A stretch of 64,000 nt of DNA from Skeletonema tropicum (Eukaryota; Bacillariophyta; Thalassiosirophyceae; Thalassiosirales; Thalassiosiraceae), in the NCBI GenBank assembly GCA_037178625.1, contig CM074128.1, forward strand, positions 5,022,001 through 5,086,000. The letters are read 5' to 3'. This document shows, in pieces, positions 10,712-22,090 of the stretch (within the stretch, counting starts at the first letter, position 1; every line of letters begins with the position of its first letter). The notes beneath the pieces were generated by a model. That model saw nothing but the letters and a program-made list of their open reading frames with translations. It had not been told where the DNA came from and did not search any database. Position numbers and translations under genes: made by a program.

Positions 10712-11074
10712 AATATTATTGTTTCATGAGAATAAGGGGACAAAAGGGACCTTGACGGGTGAAGTACAGACATCTTCAAAAAGGGGAGACAAAACCAGGA
10801 GGGAGCCCAACCCACCACGAACCCTACTGAAAAACCCACACAACATAATGCAGGAAAAGGGCTCCCACCAATAACCCTACTGAAATACCCACACGCATAA
10901 TGCAGGAAAAGATTGGAATGAAAGTCAATATCGATCAATATTATATCAAACGGAACGAACAAATTCACATATATTATATTAAACTAAATATTCTTGCTTC
11001 CTCTTCTTCTGTTGGGGTTCTACCGGTGCATTGTTTGTCTTTTTCGCCTTACGCTTCTTGCCACCCTTCAACAA
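10712..11074. other. Intergenic; short direct repeat
   Basis: The motif CATAATGCAGGAAAAG occurs twice, near 10845 and 10895, each preceded by CCCACACRACATAAT/CCCACACGCATAAT-type sequence. No gene is seen. The region lies between the MITE and the 3' end of the decayed gene on the minus strand. Confidence 0.4.
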
Positions 11075-12362
11075 TCATCTATCCACCATTTTGTTGTAGC
11101 ATGTTCTCCAACTGTTCTGCTCCCTACGACTTTTTGCCGCGCTCTTTGCTCCGTGCTTCCCTTGTGTTACGAGGTACGGATCTAAAAGAGGCCAAACTTT
11201 CGAGTACAGCGTCGCCACCTTGCTACCATCCCACTTACCATCCGACGGCCAAGCATCCACTGTCATTCCAAAGTGCTTTACCTTCTCCATTACTTTACCC
11301 ATCTTCGAGATGTCCCTCTTTCCATTTTTAACGTGTTCGATGAAATTATTGTTAGCGTGGAGGAGTCGATACGGTTATATGTTGTTCTTTTTATCCCCAA
11401 GAAACCACTTGGTGATCAATCCGTTCATGTTCATCTGGGGAAAAGTAATCTGGAGGAAGAGGAGTCAAAATGCCTTCAGAACTCACCCCCATCGACCACT
11501 TCCGTTGCTGAAGCATCTCCTCTCTTCGCTTCTTTGCAAGCGCCTCTTTGACCAACGGGGTGACCGCAGCCTTATCCACACCATCCAACGTAGGTTCCTC
11601 TGCTGCAATGTCGTATTCTACCACTAAATCATCAACATCATTGTCTTCTTCCTCGTCGTCGTCGTCGTCGAAGGGACGGCGGGTCCTACCACTGGGGCGC
11701 TCATAAATGTTTCCAGCTTTCTCTAGTAGCGCATCCAGCTTCTCCATGATGATGGTTGATTGCGTAAAGTTTGTTCCTCCAACATTTCTTGAATCTAGCT
11801 GATTTACTAAGATGTCTTTGAATGATTCCTTGAGATCCTCTTTCATCTTGGCTAGCTCTTCCTTCAAGCTCTGCACCTTTACCAACAAAGCAACATCTGG
11901 AGGTATACCAGTAAGCTCTGGCGTGTCATCTGTCTTGTTCCAAGGATACTTTGTTGTCACACAATCAGCGAATGGAACATCCTCGATCCAGAAAATGCTT
12001 GTGCGCAGTGGACAATTTGAATGCATTGAGTCAAGGTTCCCCTTCTTCTTGTGATACACAAGCGATGCAATGCATGCCTTAAACAGTAAAAATACAGCCT
12101 CATTTGAGCGTGCCTCCACGGGCATACGAGCCTTAATCCAAGCATTTACAGCAGCATGCCGGGCGGCATATTCTGCTCCGTCAAAGTCACTGAAATCGAA
12201 GTATGGCTGTGACTCCGCAAAACCAACACCCAGTCTATCCCTACCACAAACCACCTTTCCAACGTGTTCATCACCAGCATCGGCAATCTTGATGTAGCGG
12301 TTCAACATGCCGGGCGAAGTCCAACTAGCACGAAGACAAATTGAGGAAATAGGTGGTGCCAC
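11075..12362 (-). pseudogene. Probable mobile-element protein, interrupted by two frameshifts
   Basis: The main frame (11391-12362) encodes 323 residues: SPGMLNRYIKIADAGDEHVG, then QPYFDFSDFD, a coiled-coil (VQSLKEELAKMKEDLKESF) and an Asp/Glu-rich stretch. It ends at VVSWG, stop. Immediately after, a second frame gives WFLGDKKNNI and a third gives PYRLLHANNNFIEHVKNGKR and KVMEKVKHFGMTVDAWPSDG, running to a stop at 11075. The three pieces are collinear and clearly one protein of about 430 residues broken by two small indels, near 11400 and 11372. The start is uncertain (GTG at 12362; the first clear Met is in SPGMLNRY). From memory this type of protein is common and repetitive in centric diatoms, with a C-terminal region like a GCR1-type DNA-binding domain. 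The family link is inference. Confidence 0.6.
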
Positions 12363-13089
12363 AATGCACCCTGTTGCACAATGTGTGGCGCCCCCCTTTT
12401 ACTAGCAGTAGTAGGCATGATGGCTGGGGAGTGTAATTTCTAATGCGGCGGCTGACGGCTTGGTCTACTTATTCTCTCACTGTTTTTTGTTCTGCTGCGG
12501 CGCTGCGGCGGGGGAGAGGAAGGATGAAGAAGGGGAGGTGTTTTGGCATTTAGCATGCACTTTACGTTTGGAACTCGTACACGAGTGCGTAGAAAATCAG
12601 GGGACAAAGTTGAACTCAAAACCAAAACTGCGCTGGCATAGAAACGCGAGCCTAACAAATTGCGCGTGATCATCCAAACTAAAACACATTTATTTTGAGA
12701 AAAAAGGCCAGTTTGTCCCCCTATTTGTAAAAACGCCCAGAAAACTGCCCATGTTGTCCCCTAAATCTGGGCTAAGTACGTGTACCTTCCGACATTTGTC
12801 TTTCCCCATTGTCCGGTGGATTGAAAATCACTCCTATATCTGCCCGCCCGCTCTGACAAAATGGAAATGGCGTCCATCCTCAGACTCAGAAATAAACCAT
12901 CCTAGCTAGAGTCTCGAACTCTTGAATTTAGAAGAGTAACGTCAATGTCTGGGCAGAAGCGACGCGTATCTCCCACTCTTAGCAAATGCAAATGATATAA
13001 TATGTCGCCCGGTTGCATTGCGTTGATTTTGAGACGGAAGACTATTTCGATTTCTTATTATTATCCGTCCGCAGGAAGGCACGAAATAA
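12363..13089. other. Intergenic, no gene seen
   Basis: Contains a purine-rich G/A tract near 12500-12540 and GTCCCC-rich sequence near 12710-12770. It separates the decayed element gene from the 3' end of the helicase gene. Confidence 0.4.
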
Positions 13090-16000
13090 TTATGCTTGTG
13101 TAACTTTAATAAATGGCTGCTGAATTGCATTCCCGACGCTCTTCCAATGAGGAAAGTGATCGCTAAGAAGCAAGCGTTCTAACGCCCTAACATCGCCTAT
13201 TGCATTGTGTGCATTCACCACGTTTTCATTGAATACGTGATTGTAGATGCTTCCCAACTTGAAGGATGATGGCCTGACCATTGGCGTTCTCCACAGCCGT
13301 CTCTCTTTGAATAAAGCGAGCGTATCAAGAGAAGCTACGAATACATCAGCTAACACCGGGGCAGTTTTATCTGTAGTCCTCCAACGCTTCAACTCACTCT
13401 CAATCATTCCAATATCAAACTTTGCATTATGAGCGACGAAGCAGATACTCCTGCCATTTGCTTGTTGAGTGCAAAAGTCTTGAAATTCTAGATAGACCTC
13501 GTTAAAAACTTTGAAGTCTCCACTTCTCAGAAAGTCTTCAGTGATACCAGTGATGTCTTCAATGATCTTTGGCACTTCCACTGGAGGCAAAATGTACTCA
13601 GCAAATTCGTCTTCAGGGTTTGACCCTAGCTCCTTCCCTGCGAGCTGGATCACGTGACTAGTAGAGGCGTCTAAACCGGTTGTCTCCACGTCAAGCAATA
13701 TGAAACAGACATCATCGAGTAAATTTATAGACCTCTTCTTCGTTTTTAGCATCCGAGGCTGAAGTGATGCTACTGGCTGTTTGGGACCAGTACCAGAACT
13801 CGACGGCGATGGGGTCGTTGTCACCAATCTATGAGTCATTTCCAGCGGGGTTATATCGCCACCTAAGACCTCAAAGACCTTATCATCAATCAGATTATCG
13901 TCACGTGATAGGTTACCACCTTTCAAAGTCGCTAACTGTTGCAAGGTGTTCAATGACTTCTTCAAATTATCACAATCTCTCTCTCCAAACAGTAGCATCA
14001 TGACTCTCAGAGCAAACCCGCATTTAGAAGATGCAGTTGTTTCGTCATAAAATGTGTTCACTTTGCCTTCGCGATTGAGATGTAAAATTTTGTTTGTTGT
14101 TACCTTTCCACCAATTAATTCATCATAACACAAGTCTATGTTGCCTCCATCTTGGTTGGCTAGATCAAAATGATGTGGTAGGAAGCTTCTGCCAAGTGTT
14201 GAAGCAGCTGGGATCATCTCCCAGTGATGGGTTGGATCCACAGCAAAGCCACTTTTGATTCCAGATTGAATAAACCCCAGCATATCGCCTGCACCTCGCA
14301 ACAGCAAGTCTGCCTCTGCAATGGCAGCTCCGTCCATCGTTTCTTGGAGTATCCCAAGCCTTGTAAGTGATTGTGAAGCAGAGTCGTCTTTCTTTGTAGC
14401 ATCAGTCAATAGTAGGCAATGGCAGTCGAGAGTATCTCTGCTACCATTTCTTCCTATCCTGCCGCGCAACTGATGTAGTTGTGAGAGACCAAATCGCTCT
14501 GCTTGCTCAATAATGAGGAGATTGACATTTGGTATATCAATGCCCACTTCTAAAACACTGGTACCGACCAGTACGACCATATCTGACATCTCATCGGCAA
14601 ATGCAGCCAGGTGCTCCTCACGTTCTTTGATTCTCATCCTCCCATGCACATATCCAACCTTAGTTTTTCCAAAGGTATCAATTAAAGCTCGGTATCGATA
14701 TTCTACGCTGGCCTGCTGTGAAACAGGATCATCGCTTCCGCTGTCCCCTATACGAGGTACAACCCAAAAGCATTTCGAACCTGAATTGATTTTGTTTTGA
14801 AGTGCAGATACGACACGTTCCATTTCGTCAGACGAAGCAATTGTAGTCTTTACTGTGCGACTCTTTTCTGCCACCAATTGTGTATAGTCCATCAATCCAC
14901 TTTCCCCCTTTAATCTGAACGTCCTTGGAATTGGCGTGGCGGACATAAATAACGAGTTCGCAGCACACGACGATAGTGCTTCACGCTGTAACACGCCGAA
15001 ACGTTGTTCTTCATCTACAATAGATAATGCAAGCCCTTTAGAGCTACTTGAAGACACCGAAGGAAGCTGCTGAAGTCGATCCACAACATCATCAGTTGCA
15101 AGAGCATGCGTGCCTATCAAAATCACAGCGTCGTCGTCAGTTGTTGCCTCTAGCCTTTGAAACAATTCCTCTCGTCGCTTGCCAGTCACAGCTCCCGTCA
15201 GAATCTCCACGTGAATGTCTCTAATGCTAGATGAGTGATTTGTACCGCTCTTCAGTGCAGACAAAAAATTAGAGATTGATGTAGCATGTTGATGCGCGAG
15301 GAGTTGCGTTGGAGCCAAAATTGCCGCAACACGTCCTCCACCCTGACGGGTCTCAATGCACCCCAATGCTAACAGATATGCCAACACAGTCTTGCCACTA
15401 CCAACTTCACCTTGTAACAAACGCACCATTCGTGAAGTGGAGTCACCGATAGCATCACTCCACATTTCAGAGAGGCAGTCTTTCTGTGATAGTGTCAATC
15501 GAAAGGGCAACGCCTCCACTGCAGACGCAACCAAAGGCGAGTGACTCCAAGAAGTTGGATGTTGCTGCTCGATGGAATGGACATTGTTGTGTTTGAGGTT
15601 CCATCGCATCAATGCTAATTGCGCTTGCTGTATACACAATTCTTCAAACGCAAGCCGTTCTCTAGCAGGAGAGTCAACTCCTGCGTCTGCCATTGACGTC
15701 GGTTGATGAGCGATTCTTAATGCATCTGCAAGCCTAGGCCACGACAATTCTTCCAACGCTTCATCAGATAGAGACTCCGGTATGCACTCGAACAATTCCT
15801 CTGCAACTTGCAACGCTTCATGTATTGCATTCAATAGTACCGACTTTCTCAACCCCGATTTTAACGCATAGACAGGTTCAATCCCCACCACACTCTCCAC
15901 TTGATCCGCCGATACGCACTTGTCTGGATTGAACATTGTCGAACGTTTATGAGAATGCTGCACTTTACCAGAAACAATGATCGAGTGATAATTACTAATC

Positions 16001-17622
16001 CTCTTCAACTCATTCGTTGCCATTGACATCCCACGTCGAGATCTACCATAAAAGAAGGTCACGTCAACATTATTTCCCGACTCATCGATGCAAGTGATTG
16101 TAGTACCCTTGATTGCATCTTTCCCGACTGTCAAACGGACAGTCCCAATCTCGCCTTCGGGGACGTTACGAATGTCCGATTGCAATACCGATCGATCGAC
16201 GAAGGAACGTGGAAAATGCCATAGTAAATCACGTAGTGTGACTAGTCCGAGTTTATGGAAGGCTGCTTCTGTTTTTGGTCCGACTCCTTTGATTGTACTG
16301 ATTGGTTGATTTAATTTCTTGAGGTGATGGAGAGTTTTGTCAACTTGGCTCATTGTTACTACAGACTTTGCACTAGTAGTCTCGATTGATGTTACTTTTG
16401 CAGCTGGCGGTGGTGTCATTGGCATCGATGGAATAATATCATCTCTGAGATTATTATCACTGTGTGTAAATATTTGTTGTTGGCTAGTAGTAGTAACAGT
16501 TGGAGCAGTCCCTCTTTCTGAGAGAGGTTGGTTCTGTTTTGTTGAAGTGATATCTTGTGCTTGTGGAGTATTCCTGCAAACATGATGACACAGAGTGTAC
16601 AGCATAGCGATGAAGTAAGCAAAGGCATGCCATCGTATAAAACAACGCCAACACAAACAAACCATCACATATCAGTACGAAAAGGATGCTTAATCTCACC
16701 TGAGTATCTTCAACACATACAAACTAGGATCCGAAATCGGAGCCATATCTTTCTCCAAACGTCGTTGCTTCTGTCGCACATATGCTTCCAAAGCATATTG
16801 TACCACCTCGTTGGATGTTTGACTCAGTGTTTGAAGACACGATTCATTCAACTCGTTTTGGTTGATTTGATCCCTTTGAATGAATTGTTGGAGGAGAGGA
16901 TGAATATTTTCACTGGTATTTTTGCTACTCTTTGGTTGTTGTTGTTGCTGCTGCTTCTTGTCATTGTTGATAGCATCAACACGACGATTACTACTGCGGC
17001 TATTAACCAACTGATTCCTAACTATCGTTCGCACATAACCCCCCACATTCTCAATAGGACGTGAATTCAACCTGCGTCTACTCTCCTTCTGTGTCAGATA
17101 CGACTCTATGGAAGTTTGCAACACATGTGTAAAATTTGACATTGAAATATTATCGAGTGTAGTTTCATCCTCAAACAAAACCTGTAGGCAGCTGGCGACT
17201 GAGGTCACTTCATTTGAAGATAGTTTGCCATCGTATTCGAGTTGAGCTAAATGTTGCTTGAGGAATGATGATGCTGCCTTTTCAATAGAGCGAAATGTTG
17301 CAACGTCGTTGCTGTTCGTGCTGTACAAGTTTATGAGTGTTGCTTTATTATGCGGATACCTCGATATGAACTGACCACCCCTATGAGAATGTAATGAATA
17401 ATAATCGTTGGATAAATAATCGTTGGATAATAGCGGCGACACCGTCGAAAATCTGCTCTGCGATGATACGAATCTGCCTCCATAATGATGTTGTGATGTT
17501 CGTCGTTTGGTGCTCGAAAAAATATTTTGCAAACCACGGCATCGTTTGGAACAAAGAGTGGTCAGCAGCAGCATGATAATTGTTAGATTGGCAGCAATTT
17601 TATGGTGGTGTAGCGATGGCAT
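13090..17622 (-). CDS. RecG-type DNA helicase fused to a DnaQ-like 3'-5' exonuclease, organelle-targeted
   Basis: Two exons: 17622-16700 and 16573-13090. The 126-bp intron has CAG|GTGAGA and TTTGCAG|GA junctions, and joining keeps the frame (ILR-NTPQ), giving 1468 residues. The N-terminus starts with a hydrophobic signal-like segment and a basic, Ser-rich stretch, consistent with plastid or mitochondrial import. Exon 1 holds two copies of a roughly 90-residue helical module, ending NVGGYVRTIVRN and DPSLYVLKILRN. Next come a helix-hairpin-helix/wedge (TIKGVGPKTEAAFHKLGL), an OB-like region and the helicase core. The core has Walker A GEVGSGKT (about residue 696), VDEEQRFG (826), SATPIPRT (851) and QLHQLRGRIGR (about 1010). 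Residues 1265-1468 form a DEDDh exonuclease: FILLDVETTGLD, HNAKFD and HNAIGDV. RecG remodels stalled forks and branched DNA. The exonuclease fusion is unusual. Confidence 0.88.
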
Positions 17623-17809
17623 ACTTTGCGCAGCGAGAGAGATTATGCTGTGATGTTGATTGATGTGATGATATCAATTATCAATGAATCTGAAATGGAA
17701 AAATGGAAACCAGATTTTTTTTATCACGACGATGCTGACTGAGCGAGACGGTACGGCACTTGGAGCGGCACTAACCATCTCAAAGGCATTATGTATGTAC
17801 GTATGTAGG

Positions 17810-18260
17810 TATTGTAACATTGCACTCCTCCTCCTCATCCCTATCATCAACAACAAATTTCCCACGAATGTGACGGACGTGAGGAGTGATCGATTGATTG
17901 ACGAAGTGTGCACGGCACACCATACTCCGGAAATGCAAACAGAAATGATGCGATTGTTGAAACGGGCGAGAGGCTGCGAGGTTGAAACAGCTGAAGCCTG
18001 AAGCTGCAGATTGTTTTGATGTTTGTATAAAGCAGCGATATAGTGTTGCAGATGACGCACAGACAGGAACAGGAGATGACGGTAATGATTATCGGAGATG
18101 CTGTCATTGTTTGTTTTTGTCAGCATTCGCTTGATCTTCGTCTTCGTTTTCACTTTCACTTGCTTGCGTTGCATGACCGACTGCGAGAATAAAGCAACAA
18201 GAAAGCAAGAGAGGTGTGCAATTGATCCTTCCCTTGCCTTGCTATTTGACTAACCGTACT
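17810..18260 (-). pseudogene. Degraded fragment of the 7445-8578 membrane-protein gene
   Basis: The sequence parallels 8180-8750 in the same orientation, with many substitutions and deletions. Shared landmarks include ATACTCCGGAAATGCAAAC (17925 and 8284) and GTGTGCAATTGATCCTT (18213 and 8672). The similarity covers the upstream region too, so this is a genomic duplicate and not a processed copy. Frames are disrupted. Confidence 0.7.
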
Positions 18261-18424
18261 TTGATACAGAAGATTTTTCTCCTTGACGAGCGCCTTTTGC
18301 TGTTGCTATGGCTATGGTGTAAAAATTGACATTGACAGTTGTTGCATGCGTTGCGTTTGGCTAGCTGGTGGCTCTGCACAGTTCAAGACAAATTCAGAAG
18401 TTCACTTCATGAAGTTCACCTTGT

Positions 18425-18905
18425 GTGGTTACTATTCAACGGTCTTCGGTGCGGTTCCATGTTCTTATACGACAGATCCTCGTTCAGTCTTGTATCTACT
18501 TCGCAAATTGATTGCTATTTCTTCTCTCTCAAATTCCAATTCCAACTCATTTTCAACTTGGGAACAAGCTCTCGGGATTTGTCTATCTTCTGAAGTTTCT
18601 GGGTGCTACCCTTCTTTTATGTGCCCTCTGTGCTAAGCCTACTTATGCTACCCCATTACCTCGGATGCGGCGATCTTTTGCATTTGCATTTCTCTGCTTC
18701 GCCTATGATTCGATTGAGTGCACAATTACTCTTAATATCCCGATCTTTGATGGTTTCCGGCTCCGACTCTAGTCTATTGCCCCATTCCCGGCTATCGTGT
18801 GATTGTTTTGCATACTTTCAGTTTTGCGCTTGCGTATTTTCTGCTTTGGCCACAAGCGATAAGTAAGAGTAAGATTGCATTAGCCCCGATCTTTGACGGT
18901 TTCCG
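18425..18905 (+). repeat. Dispersed repeat, copy 1
   Basis: An inverted copy lies at 46970-47409. Shared landmarks are CTTCGGTGCGGTTC at the left edge, GATGCGGCGATCTTTTGCAT and CCCGATCTTTGATGGTTTCC. The last motif occurs twice inside each copy (about 18742 and 18886 here). Open frames across it are incidental, because they differ between the copies. Probably a transposon remnant. Confidence 0.65.
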
Positions 18906-19486
18906 GAGAGTGAGGAGTGAGTACTGCCCCTTGCATTCCCCACACCCACACTCAAATAACTCTAGTTGCATTTTAACAGCTTCCCGGGTAAGTGGTTTTT
19001 GGATGGAACAATTTAGAAGCCCAGCTAAGCTCATTTTTGAGCTATCTACCTCTCTCTCTCCCTCTCTCTCGAGAGAGAGAGAGAGAGAGAGAGTGGAGAG
19101 TGGAGATTGGAGGGAGATAGATGCGTGATGCCGTAGGAGTTAGAAAATGGAGCCACAGTGGAGAAGGTGGGAAAGATGCCCATCTTTTCATAGGTGCAGG
19201 TACATACCAGTGAAAAATGGATATTTCTGACGTAGGAATGGGTACATAAGTAAGTACCGGATTTTTGCAAAAAAGTCGGAGCACATTTTAGACGGCCTGC
19301 TCAGCTACATAGCCAGCGGTAGGGCCCACATCAGCACTACCCAAAGATCATAGTAGAGGTATGTTAGTAGATAACATTTATGAGCTTGATGAAGGCTGGT
19401 ATACTAGTAAGCCTTCTGATAGGTTGGTCAAAGAAATCTGCGAATTGATTTTGGAGGCTACTCCTACTCCTACTCGTCCCACACTG
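18906..19486. other. Intergenic; short repeat shared with 33540
   Basis: Bases 18978-19045 (TTCCCGGGTAAGTGGTTTTTGG, read in two parts, to CTCATTTTTGAGCT) recur in the same orientation at 33541-33618. A short coding-like stretch at 19361-19546 (NIYELDEGWYTSKPSDRL) has no recognisable family. Confidence 0.45.
19051..19094. repeat. (CT)n(GA)n hairpin-forming microsatellite
   Basis: A run of CT units is followed immediately by a run of GA units across a TCTCGAGAGA centre. The block is therefore almost perfectly self-complementary over about 40 bases. Confidence 0.85.
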
Positions 19487-19718
19487 TGGTGCACATCTCA
19501 TGTGTTCGAACAGGAGATATCTTGCAAAAGTTGGTCAGGAAGTTGAGTGGGCACAGCCCACCAACAATTGAGATGCCTGCCTCACTGATATGCCAAATAG
19601 AACTTGAGAAGAGCTTTGTCAATATCGCAGAGATGTGGGACTAGAACTAGAATGGAGCCTATTGACAATACTATTCAGCAAATGGTCTCCCATGGGAGAC
19701 CATACCCGGAGAGCTGTT
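19487..19718 (+). repeat. Dispersed repeat, inverted relative of 34084-34330
   Basis: The following are shared with the reverse complement of 34084-34330: CATCTCATGTGTTCGAA, the stretch through CCCACCAACAATTGAGATGC, GAGAAGAGCTTT and CCATACCCGG. Identity is patchy. It could be a fragment of an old element or a duplicated gene piece. Confidence 0.6.
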
Positions 19719-20329
19719 AAGGATAACCCAGGTCTCTCATCGAATCATGCCGGCAATAAAATATTGAAGCCACACTCACACTCATCGACCGATTCTTGAC
19801 GAAGTTACGGCCAAAAGGGTGCGAGGAATTGCGTAGCTGGACTCTTATCTGGTTAACTACTAGAGTTGATGCTACTTAGAAGTAGCAACCAGCAATAGTT
19901 GACCGTATTCTCGGTTCCAAAGCCAAAGCGAGGATAGGCACATGCGTAAAGATCTACTTAACAGTAACAGAATCAAATGCAATAGAGCAAAGCAAAATGT
20001 AATTCAACAAAGATCTTAAACCTTTATCTACACAAAATTTACAATTCAGAATGGTTACAATGATTGTAGTCAGTAGCGCTCAAGATGTTGCGCGAATGAT
20101 ATAAACATATATGTCCAACGTGGACTTGATAAGAAGGAGTCTTGCTTCGACTTCGACGTATTGTAATTGTAGTCTGGGAGGTGGCTCGAAGCTCATGATG
20201 TTGGATATCAGCTGAATTGGCCGAACTGAATGATATCCAATTCATTACGGTGAGAAAGATTTGAGAGTATGCAAATGCAATCGTGGCAGTCCTCTTCTCT
20301 TGATAACTTGCTGCAGGCGCTGCTGCTTG

Positions 20330-20842
20330 TCAAGGACTAAGCTCATTGATGAAGATCGCCGAGGCTGCAATCTGATGACGGGATGGTGACCTTGTGAAAC
20401 AGTGTTCACAAATGTGATTGTCATTGTTGCGGACTGCCACTGGAGCTGCAGCATAGCGAACGGCTGGCCTGATGATGCCAGCGCCAGGCGCGGTCAGGAA
20501 GAATTCTTGCTCGTCGCCAATGCTTGATGACGCAAAGGATTCATCACCTGTCGTGGGAGTGGGACTCGGCCTATCCGATGCCAACGATGAGAAGGTCGAC
20601 GTTGACAAAGTTGACGATTGATGTTGATGCGATGATAGGGATAATAGAGGTGCCGGGCGTCTCTGAATCTGAAGAGCCGATGTGGGCTGTTGATCTGATG
20701 ATGAGCAGGTCACTGTCATTCCTGCCGATGCCGTTGAAGGCAGGTTGGCGAAGTTTGGATTAGGTCTCGGTCTCGGTGGAGGAGGGCATGTCAACTGGAC
20801 TCCCTCGCTCTTGTTGTTACTGGTCTTTGGCGTGTGAAACAT
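20330..20842 (-). CDS. Hypothetical Ser/Pro-rich protein of the duplicated segment
   Basis: An ATG-started frame of 170 residues: MFHTPKTSNNKSEG, a CPPPPRPRP tract, then Ser/Thr/Gln-rich sequence, GDEQEFFLTAPG and a CEHC motif near the end. No domain is recognised. The first 120 residues are repeated almost unchanged in copy B (30135-30498). After that the copies differ by a one-base indel, so the 3' end is not conserved and may be spliced. A more distant relative opening MFSTPKRSKKQ is at 32626. Three copies sharing the MF[HS]TPK start and the CPPPP tract support a real, multicopy and possibly element-borne protein. Function unknown. Confidence 0.4.
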   Translation of the reverse strand: MFHTPKTSNNKSEGVQLTCPPPPRPRPNPNFANLPSTASAGMTVTCSSSDQQPTSALQIQRRPAPLLSLSSHQHQSSTLSTSTFSSLASDRPSPTPTTGDESFASSSIGDEQEFFLTAPGAGIIRPAVRYAAAPVAVRNNDNHICEHCFTRSPSRHQIAASAIFINELSP

Positions 20843-21481
20843 TCTTGTTCTTGTCTTCTTATCGATATAGTTGTAGTGCGAAGGATGGAGGGGATGCTAC
20901 TCAATTTGAGTTGTTAGTTGTTTTGTTTTTTTTATGGATGTTCATTCTCTTGCTTCTTTGATCTTCATCTGCAATTGTGCTGTGCTAGGTGCACTCCATG
21001 TTCATCGCAGCGAATGGATCTGAAGCAGAGAATCTGGTCCGCTAAAAGCACTACAAGCAAAGTCCACAAAGAAGGATATTTCGTACAGCAGCTGGCTTGT
21101 TCCTCTTGGTGTAAATGATTCTGGCTCTCGTCACAACTTATGTGTCTAGAGAGAGTATGAGGTCTTCAGGTTATTTCTGTGCCGAGGTAAACTAATACTT
21201 CTGCTTATATAATTGTAACAAGAACTGGTATTGTAAACTATTGTATGTGCACATGTTGAAGCAGAGAAGTTTGTAATTTGTAAGCAAAAAGCCTACTAAG
21301 TCCTATGAAGGACATTTCATAAGAGCAGCTGGCTTGTTCCTCTTCGGGGAAATGATTCATTCTCTCGCACTGTGGAGGTGGAGGATTTTATGTATGCACT
21401 TGGCAGGCCCGCAGGGAGTTAGGAGTATGTAGAAAAAAAGCGTGTCTTTTGAATGTTCAGATGGCACTACTAATTCCTATT

Positions 21482-21981
21482 NNNNNNNNNNNNNNNNNNN
21501 NNNNNNNNNNNNNNNNNNNNNNNNNNNNNNNNNNNNNNNNNNNNNNNNNNNNNNNNNNNNNNNNNNNNNNNNNNNNNNNNNNNNNNNNNNNNNNNNNNNN
21601 NNNNNNNNNNNNNNNNNNNNNNNNNNNNNNNNNNNNNNNNNNNNNNNNNNNNNNNNNNNNNNNNNNNNNNNNNNNNNNNNNNNNNNNNNNNNNNNNNNNN
21701 NNNNNNNNNNNNNNNNNNNNNNNNNNNNNNNNNNNNNNNNNNNNNNNNNNNNNNNNNNNNNNNNNNNNNNNNNNNNNNNNNNNNNNNNNNNNNNNNNNNN
21801 NNNNNNNNNNNNNNNNNNNNNNNNNNNNNNNNNNNNNNNNNNNNNNNNNNNNNNNNNNNNNNNNNNNNNNNNNNNNNNNNNNNNNNNNNNNNNNNNNNNN
21901 NNNNNNNNNNNNNNNNNNNNNNNNNNNNNNNNNNNNNNNNNNNNNNNNNNNNNNNNNNNNNNNNNNNNNNNNNNNNNNNNN
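21482..21981. other. Assembly gap, 500 N
   Basis: Exactly 500 N. The matching position in copy B (about 31196-31207, between CTAATTCCT and TATGTGTATTG) holds only about a dozen bases. The true gap may be tiny, or may hide an insertion. Confidence 0.98.
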
Positions 21982-22090
21982 TATGTGTATTGTTCTCAGT
22001 AGCAGAGAAGTAGGAAGATGAATATCTATTTTCTATTTTCTATTTTAGTTGCTACTCCCTCTCTAGCACTACAAGCAATTCTGAACGATA

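Larger units (their letters stand above)
19737..22090. repeat. Segmental duplication, copy A
   Basis: The sequence is repeated in direct orientation at 23032-23747 plus 30135-31270, high identity with small indels. It starts at TCATCGAATCATGC and ends near AGTTGCTACTCCCTC. It contains its own sub-repeats (GCAGCTGGCTTGTTCCTCTT at 21078 and 21328) and is interrupted by the assembly gap. It carries one hypothetical minus-strand gene. Confidence 0.8.

Noticed and set aside
21442..22021. Open frames of 186-190 codons
   Set aside because: They are produced by the 500 N gap.
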